This document shows, piece by piece, positions 34,136 to 43,417 of a stretch of DNA of 64,000 nucleotides; positions within the stretch are counted from its first letter, which is position 1; each line of letters starts with the position of its first letter. Origin of the DNA: Trabulsiella guamensis ATCC 49490 (lineage in GTDB: Bacteria > Pseudomonadota > Gammaproteobacteria > Enterobacterales > Enterobacteriaceae); NCBI RefSeq assembly GCF_000734965.1, contig NZ_JMTB01000081.1, forward strand, positions 1-64,000. The letters are read 5' to 3'. The translations under genes and the position numbers were made by a program. The notes beneath the pieces are model-generated. The model did no database searches. It saw nothing but the letters and a program-made list of their open reading frames with translations, and was not told where the DNA came from.

Positions 34136-36151
34136 TCACAGGGCCACGGTCAGTAACAGAACAATCAGCGCCACCACTACGTACAGGCAGTAGAGGCGGA
34201 AGTCCCCGCTCTGCATCCGCTGGATACCGGCCCCCATCCGCTGAACCAGACGCACCAGCGGCCAGATAATACGGTCGTCCCAGAACGGCTCGACCGCCGC
34301 AGCCCCTTCGGTCACTTTTGTCAGGCTGCGGTTCAACGCTGTCGACGGATCAAGCTGCTTACGCATGCGGTATAGCGGTGCGAACATCACACGCAGCGGC
34401 TGAGTAAAGCTGCCTGCGGATGCGGACATCGCCTCTTCCCATGCATAGCCGCAAGCCCACGGTTCTCCACGGCGGCGAAATGCGCCGCGATCGCCACGCA
34501 GTGCCCACCACACCGCGAGCGGCAGCACCGGAAGCGCAATCAACAACAGGAAAGAAACCGCCGGAGAGAGCATCGCCTGCGCGCTGTCGCCCGGCTGGAG
34601 CAGCATGTTGCTCGCCACGGTCACGTCAGCACCGTGAGTCAGCGAGGTCGCCACCTGCGCCAGCACCGGGGCGACAAGGGAAGCACCCACGCCCAGCGCG
34701 ACGCACAGCAGCGCCATTACGATCATCGCCGTTGTCATCGGCCATGGCACTTCACGCGCATGTTCCGCCTGTTCGCTGCGCGCACCGCCGCAGAAGCTGA
34801 TGCCGTAAACTTTCACGAAACACATCGCCGCCAGCGCGCCGGTGATCGCCAGCATGACGATCGCCACCGGCCCGGCCAGACGCATGGCGAAATCGCCGTC
34901 ATGACTCATGGTGAAAAGCGACTGATAGGTAAACCACTCGCTGACGAAACCGTTCAGCGGCGGCAGCGCAGAAATGGACATACAGCCAATGAGAAACGCG
35001 GTACCAGTAAGCGGCATCAGTTTCGCCAGACCACCCATTTTTTCCATATCACGGGTGTGAACGCGGAAGATCACCGCCCCGGCGCCAAGGAACAAAAGCC
35101 CTTTGAACAGTGCATGGTTGAGCAGGTGGAACAGTGCGCCGAGCAGGCCGATAACCGCCAGCAGCGGATGATGGCTGGCAATGCCGACCATCCCCACGCC
35201 GACGCCCATCAGGATGATGCCGATGTTCTCGACTGTGTGCCAGGCCAGCAGGCGTTTGATATCGTGCTCAGCAAGCGCGTAGAGCACGCCGAGCACAGAG
35301 GAAACCGCACCAAAGGCCAGCACCAGAATGCCCCACCAGCTCTGGCTTGCACCAAGCAGATCAACACCCACTTTGATGATGCCGAAGATCCCCACCTTCA
35401 CCATCACCCCGGACATTAACGCGGAAGCATGCGAAGGCGCCGCCGGGTGCGCTTTCGGCAGCCAGCTGTGCAATGGCAACATACCGGCCTTGGCGCCGAA
35501 GCCGAGGAAGGCAAGAATAAAGACGACGGAGGCCATTACCGGACTCAGGCTCAGGTGGCGAAACGACTCAAACTCCAGGCTGCCGCTTTCGCGCCACATC
35601 AGGAAGAAGGCCACCATAATCAGCACCGAACCAGCGTGGGCGATGAAGAAGTAGAGCAGACCGGCTTTGATGGACTCTTCGCTCTGGTCGGCGATCACCA
35701 GGAACCACGACGCCAGCGACATCATTTCGAACAAAATGATGAACCAGAAGCCGTTATCCATCACCATCAGGCCTACCATCGAGGCGATGAACAGATTCAT
35801 AAAGAAGCCCATCGACGCGGCGCCTTTGCCCAGATACTCCTCCATATAGGAGAGCGAATAGAGCGCGCAGAGGGTCACCAGCAGTGAAATGACCGTCACC
35901 ATAAAGGCCGCAAGACTGTCCATACGCAGGCTGAAAGGAGCAAAGGAGAACGGCCCCGTGGCGCTCCAGGTCAGCACTTCTCCGCCGAGCAGTACCGGCA
36001 GAGCGCTTAAAAGGCCGAGGATACCCCCGGCGATGGCGCACAGTCCGGCGATGCGGATAGCGCCCCGCTCGTGATTTTGCATCAGCAATGAAATCACCCC
36101 ACCGGCGACGTACAGCACTACAGACCACATCAGTAATTGCAGTGAATCCAT
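34136..36151 (-). CDS. hyfB: Hydrogenase-4 membrane subunit HyfB (antiporter-like)
   Basis: This 671-residue NuoL-type subunit is close to E. coli HyfB (672) and longer than HycC (608). The motif KAGMLPLHSWLPKAHPAAPS is at about 222, followed by MSGVMVKVGIFGIIK with the conserved lysine. A soluble cytoplasmic loop near the C-terminus (RRRGEPWACGYAWEEAMSASA, about 565) precedes a final hydrophobic span. Its start overlaps the hyfA stop by one base (TGATG). Confidence 0.94.
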   Translation of the reverse strand: MDSLQLLMWSVVLYVAGGVISLLMQNHERGAIRIAGLCAIAGGILGLLSALPVLLGGEVLTWSATGPFSFAPFSLRMDSLAAFMVTVISLLVTLCALYSLSYMEEYLGKGAASMGFFMNLFIASMVGLMVMDNGFWFIILFEMMSLASWFLVIADQSEESIKAGLLYFFIAHAGSVLIMVAFFLMWRESGSLEFESFRHLSLSPVMASVVFILAFLGFGAKAGMLPLHSWLPKAHPAAPSHASALMSGVMVKVGIFGIIKVGVDLLGASQSWWGILVLAFGAVSSVLGVLYALAEHDIKRLLAWHTVENIGIILMGVGVGMVGIASHHPLLAVIGLLGALFHLLNHALFKGLLFLGAGAVIFRVHTRDMEKMGGLAKLMPLTGTAFLIGCMSISALPPLNGFVSEWFTYQSLFTMSHDGDFAMRLAGPVAIVMLAITGALAAMCFVKVYGISFCGGARSEQAEHAREVPWPMTTAMIVMALLCVALGVGASLVAPVLAQVATSLTHGADVTVASNMLLQPGDSAQAMLSPAVSFLLLIALPVLPLAVWWALRGDRGAFRRRGEPWACGYAWEEAMSASAGSFTQPLRVMFAPLYRMRKQLDPSTALNRSLTKVTEGAAAVEPFWDDRIIWPLVRLVQRMGAGIQRMQSGDFRLYCLYVVVALIVLLLTVAL

Positions 36152-36771
36152 CAGTTTTGCTCCCCAGTGAGATAATCCATGCCTGGCAATTCATCCGGCA
36201 TCGACAGGGCCGTCAACGCCCGGCGCTGCTGCGCCAGCGCATCAACCGACTCAGGTTCGATAAGGTGCAGCGCGTGTGTCGGGCAGGCGCGAATGCAGGC
36301 CGGTCCTTCCGGCAGGAAGTGGCACAGGTCGCATTTCACCGCGACGGTACGGACACCGGCGTTCCAGCTCAGGAAGGGGTTCATTCCCTCCGGGCTTGCC
36401 GGGACATCACCGAGCAGCCCGGCGGGCACGACGTATTCATATTGCGCAGGCACATCCACCGGCGAACTGCCTGCCGGCGTAATCGCGCCAAAGGGGCAAA
36501 CCAGACCGCACAACTTACAGCCGATGCACAGGCTTTCATTGAGCAGAACGCCGCCGTCCTCAAAGGCGATGGCGTTCACCGGACACACCTGCTTGCAGGG
36601 CGCGTCTTCGCAATGACGGCAAAGCACCGGCGCGGTACTGCTTTCGGTTCGCGTCATCGCAAGCCTGGGGTGTTGCTGTAACCCCTGCGCTTTGTGGACA
36701 TCAGTGCAAGCTGCGAGGCAGGTATTGCATCCGATGCACCACTGAGGATCCGCAATCACAAAGCGGTTCAT
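36151..36771 (-). CDS. hyfA: Hydrogenase-4 electron-transfer subunit HyfA
   Basis: This 206-residue polyferredoxin carries four 4Fe-4S motifs: CIGCNTCLAACTDVH (about 12), CRHCEDAPCKQVCP, CIGCKLCGLVCPFGAI and CDLCHFLPEGPACIRACP. It would link formate dehydrogenase-H to the hydrogenase core. It is close to E. coli HyfA (205) and related to HycB and HydN. It is the first gene of the operon, directly behind the sigma-54 promoter at 36813-36828. No hycA lies in front of it. Confidence 0.93.
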   Translation of the reverse strand: MNRFVIADPQWCIGCNTCLAACTDVHKAQGLQQHPRLAMTRTESSTAPVLCRHCEDAPCKQVCPVNAIAFEDGGVLLNESLCIGCKLCGLVCPFGAITPAGSSPVDVPAQYEYVVPAGLLGDVPASPEGMNPFLSWNAGVRTVAVKCDLCHFLPEGPACIRACPTHALHLIEPESVDALAQQRRALTALSMPDELPGMDYLTGEQN

Positions 36772-36812
36772 GTGTATTCCTCTGAAGCTGAAGAAAATGA
36801 TCTCGCTTGATT

Positions 36813-36828
36813 AGCAAATCCCATGCCA
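36813..36828 (-). promoter_or_regulatory. Sigma-54 promoter of the hyf operon
   Basis: On the minus strand TGGCATGGGATTTGCT has GG (36827-36826) and GC (36815-36814) exactly 10 bases apart, near the consensus TGGCAC-N5-TTGC. It is 42 bp upstream of the hyfA ATG. Confidence 0.85.
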
Positions 36829-37030
36829 CTTAATTAATTCATTTAAAATCAATAATATAAACAAAAACAACCGTCCTGACTGCGTGTCGTCGACAGTGTG
36901 ACGACGTTTCTGACGATCGCTGTTTTCCGCCAGTATCCGGTCACCGTCATTCGTGGCGACAGATCGTCATAAGTGTCATTTTTACCGTGTCGCTTTTGCT
37001 CTTTATTACAAAAATCAAATGGATAAAAGA

Positions 37031-37046
37031 TGGTCTGCATTTTGCA
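37031..37046 (+). promoter_or_regulatory. Sigma-54 promoter of hypABCDE
   Basis: TGGTCTGCATTTTGCA has GG at 37032-37033 and GC at 37044-37045, exactly 10 bases apart. It lies 31 bp before the hypA ATG. Together with the hyfA promoter it allows joint induction by FhlA. Confidence 0.83.
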
Positions 37047-37076
37047 TTTCTGCGACGAATGAAAGATGGAGGCACT

Positions 37077-37427
37077 ATGCATGAAATTACGCTTTGCCAG
37101 CGGGCGATAGAAATCGTCGAACAGCAGGCCGCGGCGAATGGCGCGAAACGCGTAATTGCGGTCTGGATCAAAATTGGGGCTTTTTCTTGCGTAGAAAGCA
37201 GCTCACTTCGCTTCTGTTTTGATCTGGTTTGTCGCGGCACGCTTGCGGAAGGCTGTAAACTGCATATTGAAGAGCAGCAGGCCGAGTGCTGGTGCGAACG
37301 CTGTCAGCAATACGTTCATCTGCTGTCACAACACGTTCGCCGCTGCCCGCAGTGTCAGAGCGACGCGCTGCAGATCGTGGCGGATGACGGGATGCAGATC
37401 CAGCGAATTGAAATTGATCAGGAGTAA
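37077..37427 (+). CDS. hypA: Hydrogenase nickel incorporation protein HypA
   Basis: This 116-residue nickel chaperone delivers Ni to the hydrogenase precursor with HypB. The N-terminal MHE (His2 binds nickel) and the zinc finger CWCERCQQYV ... CPQCQS (about 74-95) are intact. Length equals that of E. coli HypA. GGAGG precedes the ATG. hypB starts 3 bp after its stop. Confidence 0.96.
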   Translation: MHEITLCQRAIEIVEQQAAANGAKRVIAVWIKIGAFSCVESSSLRFCFDLVCRGTLAEGCKLHIEEQQAECWCERCQQYVHLLSQHVRRCPQCQSDALQIVADDGMQIQRIEIDQE

Positions 37428-37430
37428 GTT

Positions 37431-38303
37431 ATGTGTACCACTTGCGGTTGCGGAGAAGGCAACCTCTATATTGAAGGTGACGAACACAATCCTCATTCGG
37501 CGTTTCGTAGCGCCCCGTTCGCCCCTGCTGCGCGCCCTGCGCTAAGCATCACCGGGATCAAAACGCAGGATTTCACCCCCACGCAGTCTGAGCATGGCGA
37601 TCTACACTATGGTCATGGCGAAGCGGGCACCCATGCGCCGGGCATGAGCCAGCGCCGGATGCTGGAAGTTGAAATCGACGTGCTGGATAAAAACAACCAG
37701 CTCGCGGCCCGCAACCGCGCGCGTTTCGCTGCGCATCAACAACTGGTGCTGAATCTGGTCTCCAGCCCCGGTTCCGGTAAAACCACCCTGCTGACCGAAA
37801 CCCTGCAACGGCTGAACGGCCGCGTGCCCTGCGCGGTTATCGAAGGCGATCAGCAAACGGTCAACGACGCCGCGCGCATTCGCGCCACCGGCACGCCTGC
37901 CATTCAGGTCAATACCGGAAAAGGCTGCCACCTCGATGCACAGATGATTGCCGATGCCGCGCCACGCCTGCCGCTCGACGATGGCGGCATTCTGTTTATT
38001 GAAAACGTCGGTAACCTTGTCTGCCCGGCAGGGTTTGATCTCGGCGAGCGTCATAAAGTGGCGGTGCTGTCAGTCACTGAAGGGGAAGACAAACCGCTGA
38101 AATATCCGCATATGTTTGCTGCTGCTTCGCTGATGCTGCTCAACAAAGTCGACTTACTGCCCTACCTCAGTTTTGACGTAGAAAAATGCATGGCGTATGC
38201 GCGGGAAGTGAACCCGAACATTGACATTATCCTTATCTCTGCCACCAGCGGCGAAGGCATGGAACAGTGGCTAAACTGGCTGGAGGCACAGCGATGTGCA
38301 TAG
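37431..38303 (+). CDS. hypB: Hydrogenase nickel incorporation GTPase HypB
   Basis: This 290-residue GTPase drives nickel insertion into the large subunit. The N-terminal CTTCGCGEG (about 2-10) is the high-affinity Ni site. Walker [14 protein letters not shown] is at about 107. [22 protein letters not shown] and the metal site GKGCHLDA follow, and NKVDLLPYL is the guanine specificity motif. Its 3' end overlaps hypC by 10 bp. Confidence 0.96.
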   Translation: MCTTCGCGEGNLYIEGDEHNPHSAFRSAPFAPAARPALSITGIKTQDFTPTQSEHGDLHYGHGEAGTHAPGMSQRRMLEVEIDVLDKNNQLAARNRARFAAHQQLVLNLVSSPGSGKTTLLTETLQRLNGRVPCAVIEGDQQTVNDAARIRATGTPAIQVNTGKGCHLDAQMIADAAPRLPLDDGGILFIENVGNLVCPAGFDLGERHKVAVLSVTEGEDKPLKYPHMFAAASLMLLNKVDLLPYLSFDVEKCMAYAREVNPNIDIILISATSGEGMEQWLNWLEAQRCA

Positions 38304-38566
38304 GCATTCCAGGCCAGATTTGCGCCATTGACGGCAGCATGGCGAAAGTTGACGTCAATGGCATTCGCCGCGATGTCGATCTCACTCTGGTCGGTCACGT
38401 TGATGACACCGGCGCATCGCGCCTCGGTCAGTGGGTGCTGGTGCATGTCGGTTTCGCTATGAGCGTGATTAACGAAACCGAAGCCCGCGACACGCTGGCG
38501 GCACTACAAAACATGTACGAGGTGGAGCCGGATGTCGGCGCCCTGCTGTATGGGGAGGAGAGATAA
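38294..38566 (+). CDS. hypC: Hydrogenase assembly chaperone HypC
   Basis: This 90-residue chaperone carries the Fe(CN)2CO group with HypD and docks on the large subunit. The essential N-terminal Cys2 is in [28 protein letters not shown] (about 49) is the conserved core. I chose this ATG because Cys2 must be exposed; a longer in-frame reading starts within hypB. The stop overlaps the hypD start by one base. Confidence 0.95.
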   Translation: MCIGIPGQICAIDGSMAKVDVNGIRRDVDLTLVGHVDDTGASRLGQWVLVHVGFAMSVINETEARDTLAALQNMYEVEPDVGALLYGEER

Positions 38567-39687
38567 TGCGTTTTGTGGATGAATATCGCGCCCCCGAACA
38601 GGTGATGAAACTTATCGCTCACCTCAGCGCGCGCGCTGAACTTCTCGATTACAGCGCGGCGCGGCCGCTGCGTATCATGGAAGTGTGTGGTGGGCATACC
38701 CACGCCATCTTTAAATTTGGTCTCGATCAGTTATTGCCGGAAAACATCGAATTCATCCACGGCCCGGGTTGCCCGGTGTGTGTGTTGCCGATGGGGCGCA
38801 TTGATACCTGTACCGAAATCGCCAGCCACCCTGAAGTGATTTTCTGCACCTTTGGCGACGCGATGCGCGTGCCGGGCAAAAACGGCTCGCTGATGCAGGC
38901 CAAAGCGCGCGGCGCAGATATTCGTATCGTCTATTCGCCCATGGATGCGCTGAAACTGGCGCAACAAAACCCGCAACGCAAAGTGGTGTTCTTTGGCCTT
39001 GGGTTTGAAACCACCATGCCCACCACCGCCATTACCCTGAAGCAGGCGCGCGAGCAGAATGTCGATAACTTCTTCTTTTTCTGCCAGCACATCACCTTAA
39101 TTCCTACCCTGCGCAGTCTGCTGGAACAGCCGGATAACGGCATTGACGCGTTCCTCGCGCCGGGACATGTCAGCATGGTGATTGGCACTGACGCCTACGG
39201 GTTTATCGCCAGCCAGTATCATCGCCCCTTAGTGGTCGCCGGATTTGAGCCAATGGATCTGCTGCAGGGCGTCTGCATGCTGGTCGAGCAGAAAATCGCG
39301 GCGAAAAGCGAGGTGGAAAACCAGTACCGTCGCGTGGTGCCGGACAGCGGCAACCCGCTGGCGCAGGCCGCCATCGCCGAGGTGTTTACCGTCAGAGGCG
39401 ACAGCGAATGGCGCGGACTGGGGCTGATTAACGACTCAGGCGTCCGTTTAACCGACGACTACCAGCGTTTTGATGCCGAAGCGCATTTCCAGCCAGCTCC
39501 GCAGAAAGTATATGACGATCCGCGCGCCCGCTGCGGCGAAGTGCTGACGGGCCGTTGCAAACCGCATCAGTGCCCGTTGTTTGGCAATACCTGTAACCCA
39601 CAGAGCGCGTTTGGCGCGCTGATGGTCTCTTCCGAAGGCGCGTGCGCCGCGTGGTATCAATATCGAAGTCAGGAATGTGAAGCATGA
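38566..39687 (+). CDS. hypD: Hydrogenase maturation protein HypD
   Basis: This 373-residue Fe-S protein is the scaffold on which the Fe(CN)2CO unit is built. Conserved CGGHTHAIFKFG (about 43), GPGCPVCVLPMGRID (about 66), the redox segment FGLGFETTMPTTA and the C-terminal cluster ligands (RCGEVLTG, HQCPLFGNTCNPQ) are present. Length equals that of E. coli HypD. It overlaps hypE by 4 bp. Confidence 0.96.
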   Translation: MRFVDEYRAPEQVMKLIAHLSARAELLDYSAARPLRIMEVCGGHTHAIFKFGLDQLLPENIEFIHGPGCPVCVLPMGRIDTCTEIASHPEVIFCTFGDAMRVPGKNGSLMQAKARGADIRIVYSPMDALKLAQQNPQRKVVFFGLGFETTMPTTAITLKQAREQNVDNFFFFCQHITLIPTLRSLLEQPDNGIDAFLAPGHVSMVIGTDAYGFIASQYHRPLVVAGFEPMDLLQGVCMLVEQKIAAKSEVENQYRRVVPDSGNPLAQAAIAEVFTVRGDSEWRGLGLINDSGVRLTDDYQRFDAEAHFQPAPQKVYDDPRARCGEVLTGRCKPHQCPLFGNTCNPQSAFGALMVSSEGACAAWYQYRSQECEA

Positions 39688-40694
39688 AAAGCGTCCAGAT
39701 AGCGCACGGCAGCGGCGGCCAGGCGATGCAGCAGTTAATCCACGATCTGTTTATGCAGGCGTTTAACAATCCGTGGCTGGCGGAGCAGGAAGATCAGGCG
39801 CGGCTTGATCTGGCGCAGTTCACCGCCCAGGGCGATCGGCTGGCGTTTTCTACCGACAGCTATGTTATCGATCCGCTGTTTTTCCCTGGTGGCAACATCG
39901 GCAAGCTGGCGGTGTGTGGAACCGCCAATGATGTCGCTGTCAGCGGCGCTATTCCCCGTTTTCTCTCCTGCGGATTTATCCTTGAAGAAGGGCTGGAGAT
40001 GGCGACGCTGGAAGCGGTAGTCAACAGCATGGCGCAGACGGCCAAAGCGGCAGATATTGCCATCGTTACCGGCGACACCAAAGTGGTGCAGCGCGGTGCG
40101 GCGGACAAACTGTTTATTAATACCGCCGGGCTGGGCGCCATTCCGGCAGATATCCACTGGGGCGCGCAGACACTGACGCCCGGTGACGTGTTACTGGTCA
40201 GCGGTACGCTTGGCGATCACGGCGCGACTATCCTTAACCTGCGTGAACAACTGGGGCTCGACGGCGAGCTGGTCAGCGATTGCGCAGTACTGACGCCGCT
40301 TATTCAGTTGCTGCGTGGCATTCCCGGCGTGAAAGCCCTGCGCGACGCCACCCGTGGCGGCGTGAACGCGGTGGTGCATGAATTTGCGGCCGCCAGCGGT
40401 TGCGGTATTGAACTCAACGAACAGCAGTTGCCGGTCAATGCAGCAGTGCGCGGTGTCTGCGAACTGCTCGGTCTGGAAGCCCTCAATTTCGCTAACGAAG
40501 GCAAACTGGTGATCGCTGTCACCCGTGATGCCGTAGAAAGCATACTGGCGCAGTTGCGTTCGCACCCGCTCGGCCAGCATGCGGCGATGATTGGTGAAGT
40601 GGTGGAGCGCCGTGGCGTTCGTCTGACAGGTCTGTACGGCGTGAAGCGTACGCTGGATTTACCGCATGCGGAGCCATTACCCAGAATCTGTTAA
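39684..40694 (+). CDS. hypE: Hydrogenase maturation protein HypE
   Basis: This 336-residue protein dehydrates its own C-terminal thiocarboxamide to thiocyanate, the CN donor. The C-terminal PRIC with the modified Cys is present. The PurM-like ATP site includes STDSYVIDPLFFPGGNIGKLAVCGTANDVAVSG, split here as two neighbouring motifs (about 52-86), and TGDTKVVQRG (about 127). Its partner HypF is encoded 22 kb away beside hydN. Confidence 0.96.
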   Translation: MKSVQIAHGSGGQAMQQLIHDLFMQAFNNPWLAEQEDQARLDLAQFTAQGDRLAFSTDSYVIDPLFFPGGNIGKLAVCGTANDVAVSGAIPRFLSCGFILEEGLEMATLEAVVNSMAQTAKAADIAIVTGDTKVVQRGAADKLFINTAGLGAIPADIHWGAQTLTPGDVLLVSGTLGDHGATILNLREQLGLDGELVSDCAVLTPLIQLLRGIPGVKALRDATRGGVNAVVHEFAAASGCGIELNEQQLPVNAAVRGVCELLGLEALNFANEGKLVIAVTRDAVESILAQLRSHPLGQHAAMIGEVVERRGVRLTGLYGVKRTLDLPHAEPLPRIC

Positions 40695-40775
40695 TGCTTT
40701 TATTCAAAAACGATATTAATCATTAAGTCACAATAAAATTCGCCGCTTTCCCGCGTCATTTTTTGGATGAGTGCA

Positions 40776-42854
40776 ATGTCATATACCCCCATGGGGGATC
40801 TCGGGCAGCAGGGGCTGTTCGATATCACCCGCACGTTACTACAGCAGCCGGATCTTACCGCGGTCAGCGAGGCGCTGTTGCGGCTGGTAAAGCAGTCCGC
40901 GCTGGCGGATCGGGCGGCAATTGTACTCTGGCATCCCGGTAATCACCGGGCCAGCTACTACGCCACGCCGGTGACCGGGAAATCTATCGCTTATGAAGAT
41001 GAAACGGTGCTGGCGCACGGGCCATTGCGTCGTTTGTTGTCGCGACCGGATGCGTTGCAATGCAGCTATCAGGAATTCAGCGACACCTGGCCCCAACTGG
41101 TGACGGAGCCGCTCTATCCGGCATTCGGCCGTTACTGCCTGTTGCCGTTGGCCGCTGAGGGGCGCATTTTTGGCGGCTGCGAATTTATTCGCAACGATGA
41201 CAGACCGTGGACGGAGCAGGAGTATCAGCGCCTGCATGTTTTTACCCAGATCGTCGCTGTTGTCACCGAGCAGATCCAGAGCCGCGTTACCAATAACGTC
41301 GATTACGACATGCTGTGCCACGAGCGCGATAACTTCCGCATTCTGGTGGCGATCACCAACGCTGTTCTGTCACGTCTCGACATGGACGAACTGGTCAGCG
41401 AAGTGGCGAAAGAGATCCATCACTATTTTCGTATTGATGCCATCAGCGTGGTGTTGCGTAGTAACCGCAAAGGCAAGCTCAATATCTACTCTACCCATTA
41501 CCTCGACGACCATCATCCTGTACACAATCAGAGTGAAACCGACGAAGCGGGAACGCTGACGGAGCGAGTATTTAAAAGCAAAGAGATGTTGCTGCTCAAC
41601 CTGCACGAGCGCGACCCGTTTGCCCCCTACGAGCGGATGCTGTTTGAGATCTGGGATAACAAGATCCAGACGCTGTGCCTGCTACCGCTGATGTCCGGCG
41701 AGACCATGCTGGGCGTGCTGAAGCTCGCGCAGTGTGACGAAAAGGTATTTACCACCACCAACCTGAAATTGCTGCGCCAGATTGCCGAACGCATCTCCAT
41801 CGCCGTGGATAACGCGCTCGCGTACCAGGAAATTCATCGCCTGAAAGAGCGGCTGGTGAATGAAAACCTGGCGCTCACAGAACAACTCAATAGCGTCGAA
41901 AGCGAATCTGGCGAGATCATCGGTCGCAGCAACGCCATGTACAGTGTGCTCAAGCAGGTCGAAATGGTGGCGCAAAGCGACAGTACCGTACTGCTCCTCG
42001 GCGAAACCGGCACCGGCAAAGAGCTGATTGCCCGCGCGATCCACAATCGCAGCAGTCGCAACAGTCGCCGGATGGTGAAAATGAACTGTGCCGCGATGCC
42101 TGCCGGGCTGCTGGAAAGTGACCTGTTTGGCCATGAGCGAGGGGCTTTTACCGGGGCCAGCGCGCAACGTATCGGGCGGTTTGAGCTGGCAGACAAAAGC
42201 TCATTGTTTCTTGATGAAGTAGGTGACATGCCGCTGGAACTACAGCCAAAATTGCTGCGGGTTCTGCAGGAGCAAGAGTTTGAGCGCCTCGGCAGCAACA
42301 AACTGATTCAGACCGACGTCAGGCTGATTGCCGCCACCAACCGTGACCTGAAGCAGATGGTGGCCGACAGAGAGTTTCGCAGCGACCTTTACTATCGCCT
42401 TAATGTGTTTCCCATCCACCTGCCGCCACTGCGCGAACGCCCGGAGGATATTCCCCTGCTGGTTAAAGCCTTCACCACAAAAATTTCCCGTCGTCTGGGG
42501 CGTAACATCGACAGTATTCCGGCAGAGACGCTGCGCGCACTCAGTCGCATGGAGTGGCCGGGGAACGTGCGTGAGCTGGAGAACGTAGTCGAGCGCGCCG
42601 TACTATTGACGCATGGAAATGTACTGCAACTGTCGCTGCCGGAACTGACCACAGAGATGCTTGCCATGCCACTGACCGCCACAGAGCAGGCGCAGGACGG
42701 CGAAGATGAATATCAGCTGATTATTCGGGTACTGAAGGAGTCAAACGGCGTGGTCGCCGGGCCTCGCGGCGCGGCGCATAAGCTGGGACTGAAACGCACC
42801 ACCCTGCTCTCACGCATGAAGCGACTTGGCATAGATAAAGACGCGCTGGCATAG
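40776..42854 (+). CDS. fhlA: Formate hydrogenlyase transcriptional activator FhlA
   Basis: This 692-residue formate-sensing sigma-54 activator has the E. coli length. The N-terminal sensor region (about 1-375) includes GAF-type domains (VAITNAVLSRLDMDELVSEV at about 195). The AAA+ domain has [15 protein letters not shown] (about 408) and GAFTGA (about 458). The C-terminal HTH is [19 protein letters not shown] chose MSYTPMGDLG, preceded by GGAT, over an ATG three codons upstream, to match E. coli. It lies after hypE with an 81-bp gap and is the expected activator of the hyf, hyp and hydN promoters. Confidence 0.96.
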   Translation: MSYTPMGDLGQQGLFDITRTLLQQPDLTAVSEALLRLVKQSALADRAAIVLWHPGNHRASYYATPVTGKSIAYEDETVLAHGPLRRLLSRPDALQCSYQEFSDTWPQLVTEPLYPAFGRYCLLPLAAEGRIFGGCEFIRNDDRPWTEQEYQRLHVFTQIVAVVTEQIQSRVTNNVDYDMLCHERDNFRILVAITNAVLSRLDMDELVSEVAKEIHHYFRIDAISVVLRSNRKGKLNIYSTHYLDDHHPVHNQSETDEAGTLTERVFKSKEMLLLNLHERDPFAPYERMLFEIWDNKIQTLCLLPLMSGETMLGVLKLAQCDEKVFTTTNLKLLRQIAERISIAVDNALAYQEIHRLKERLVNENLALTEQLNSVESESGEIIGRSNAMYSVLKQVEMVAQSDSTVLLLGETGTGKELIARAIHNRSSRNSRRMVKMNCAAMPAGLLESDLFGHERGAFTGASAQRIGRFELADKSSLFLDEVGDMPLELQPKLLRVLQEQEFERLGSNKLIQTDVRLIAATNRDLKQMVADREFRSDLYYRLNVFPIHLPPLRERPEDIPLLVKAFTTKISRRLGRNIDSIPAETLRALSRMEWPGNVRELENVVERAVLLTHGNVLQLSLPELTTEMLAMPLTATEQAQDGEDEYQLIIRVLKESNGVVAGPRGAAHKLGLKRTTLLSRMKRLGIDKDALA

Positions 42855-42863
42855 GCGCACAGA

Positions 42864-43205
42864 TTACTTTTTCGGTCGGTATTTCTCAGGTAATTCCGGC
42901 ACCGGACGGCGATCATCAATCAGATGACGGATGGTCAGGATCGGATGGCGCCACAACATGCGTGGCCCCGCCCAGCGCATAATCTGCTTCATCTCTTCCC
43001 GTTTAGCCGGTTGATAGCAATGCACCGGACACTGCTTACAGGCCGGCTTTTCTTCACCAAAGATACATTTATCAAGGCGCTTATCGGCATACGCGTTTAG
43101 TGCCTGATAATGCCCAGGCTCTGCAGAAGCCCCGGGACATTGCCGTGCATAGAGCGCAATCATCCTGCGAATCGTCAGCTTCTCACGATCAAGACGTTCA
43201 CCCAC
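42864..43205 (-). CDS. ygbA: YgbA family protein (nitrosative-stress-linked)
   Basis: This 113-residue protein is like E. coli YgbA, found in the same place after fhlA and belonging to the NO/NsrR regulon there. Molecular function is unknown. Four cysteines in C-x8-C-x2-C-x3-C (CIFGEEKPACKQCPVHCYQ, about 48-66) could bind a metal or Fe-S cluster. The C-terminus (HLIDDRRPVPELPEKYRPKK) is basic and conserved. It converges on fhlA. I saw no convincing NsrR site upstream. Confidence 0.88.
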   Translation of the reverse strand: MGERLDREKLTIRRMIALYARQCPGASAEPGHYQALNAYADKRLDKCIFGEEKPACKQCPVHCYQPAKREEMKQIMRWAGPRMLWRHPILTIRHLIDDRRPVPELPEKYRPKK

Positions 43206-43417
43206 CGTTGCGCCCTCGGCAAAAAATAAGTTGCATCAATAATACTCCTTTCTCTTTTTCCGCACCAGCCGAGAAAGATTCTGAGAGTCTAAACCTGGAC
43301 TGTCTTTTCCTTGAACAAATAATAAGCAGAAATTATTATCCTCCTACTTTCCGACAGCACCCGATGGATATCGCGTAAGGAATCCCTTTTTCTTCTTTTA
43401 TATATTGATGGTTTGTT

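Larger units (their letters stand above)
36772..37076. promoter_or_regulatory. Divergent control region between hyfA and hypA
   Basis: This 305-bp gap holds a sigma-54 promoter at each end and an AT-rich centre. The repeated TGTCG/CGACA and TGACG/CGTCA half-sites lie between about 36880 and 36990, for example the palindrome TGTCGTCGACA at 36885-36895. FhlA is expected to bind here and serve both operons. An IHF-like AATCAATAATATA lies at 36847-36859. No hycA-like gene is present. Confidence 0.7.

Noticed and set aside
26017-36771. Calling the operon hycBCDEFGH
   Set aside because: The three additional membrane subunits, HyfB length and HyfG/HyfH/HyfA sequence fit hydrogenase-4. The lengths do not fit HycC and there is no hycA.
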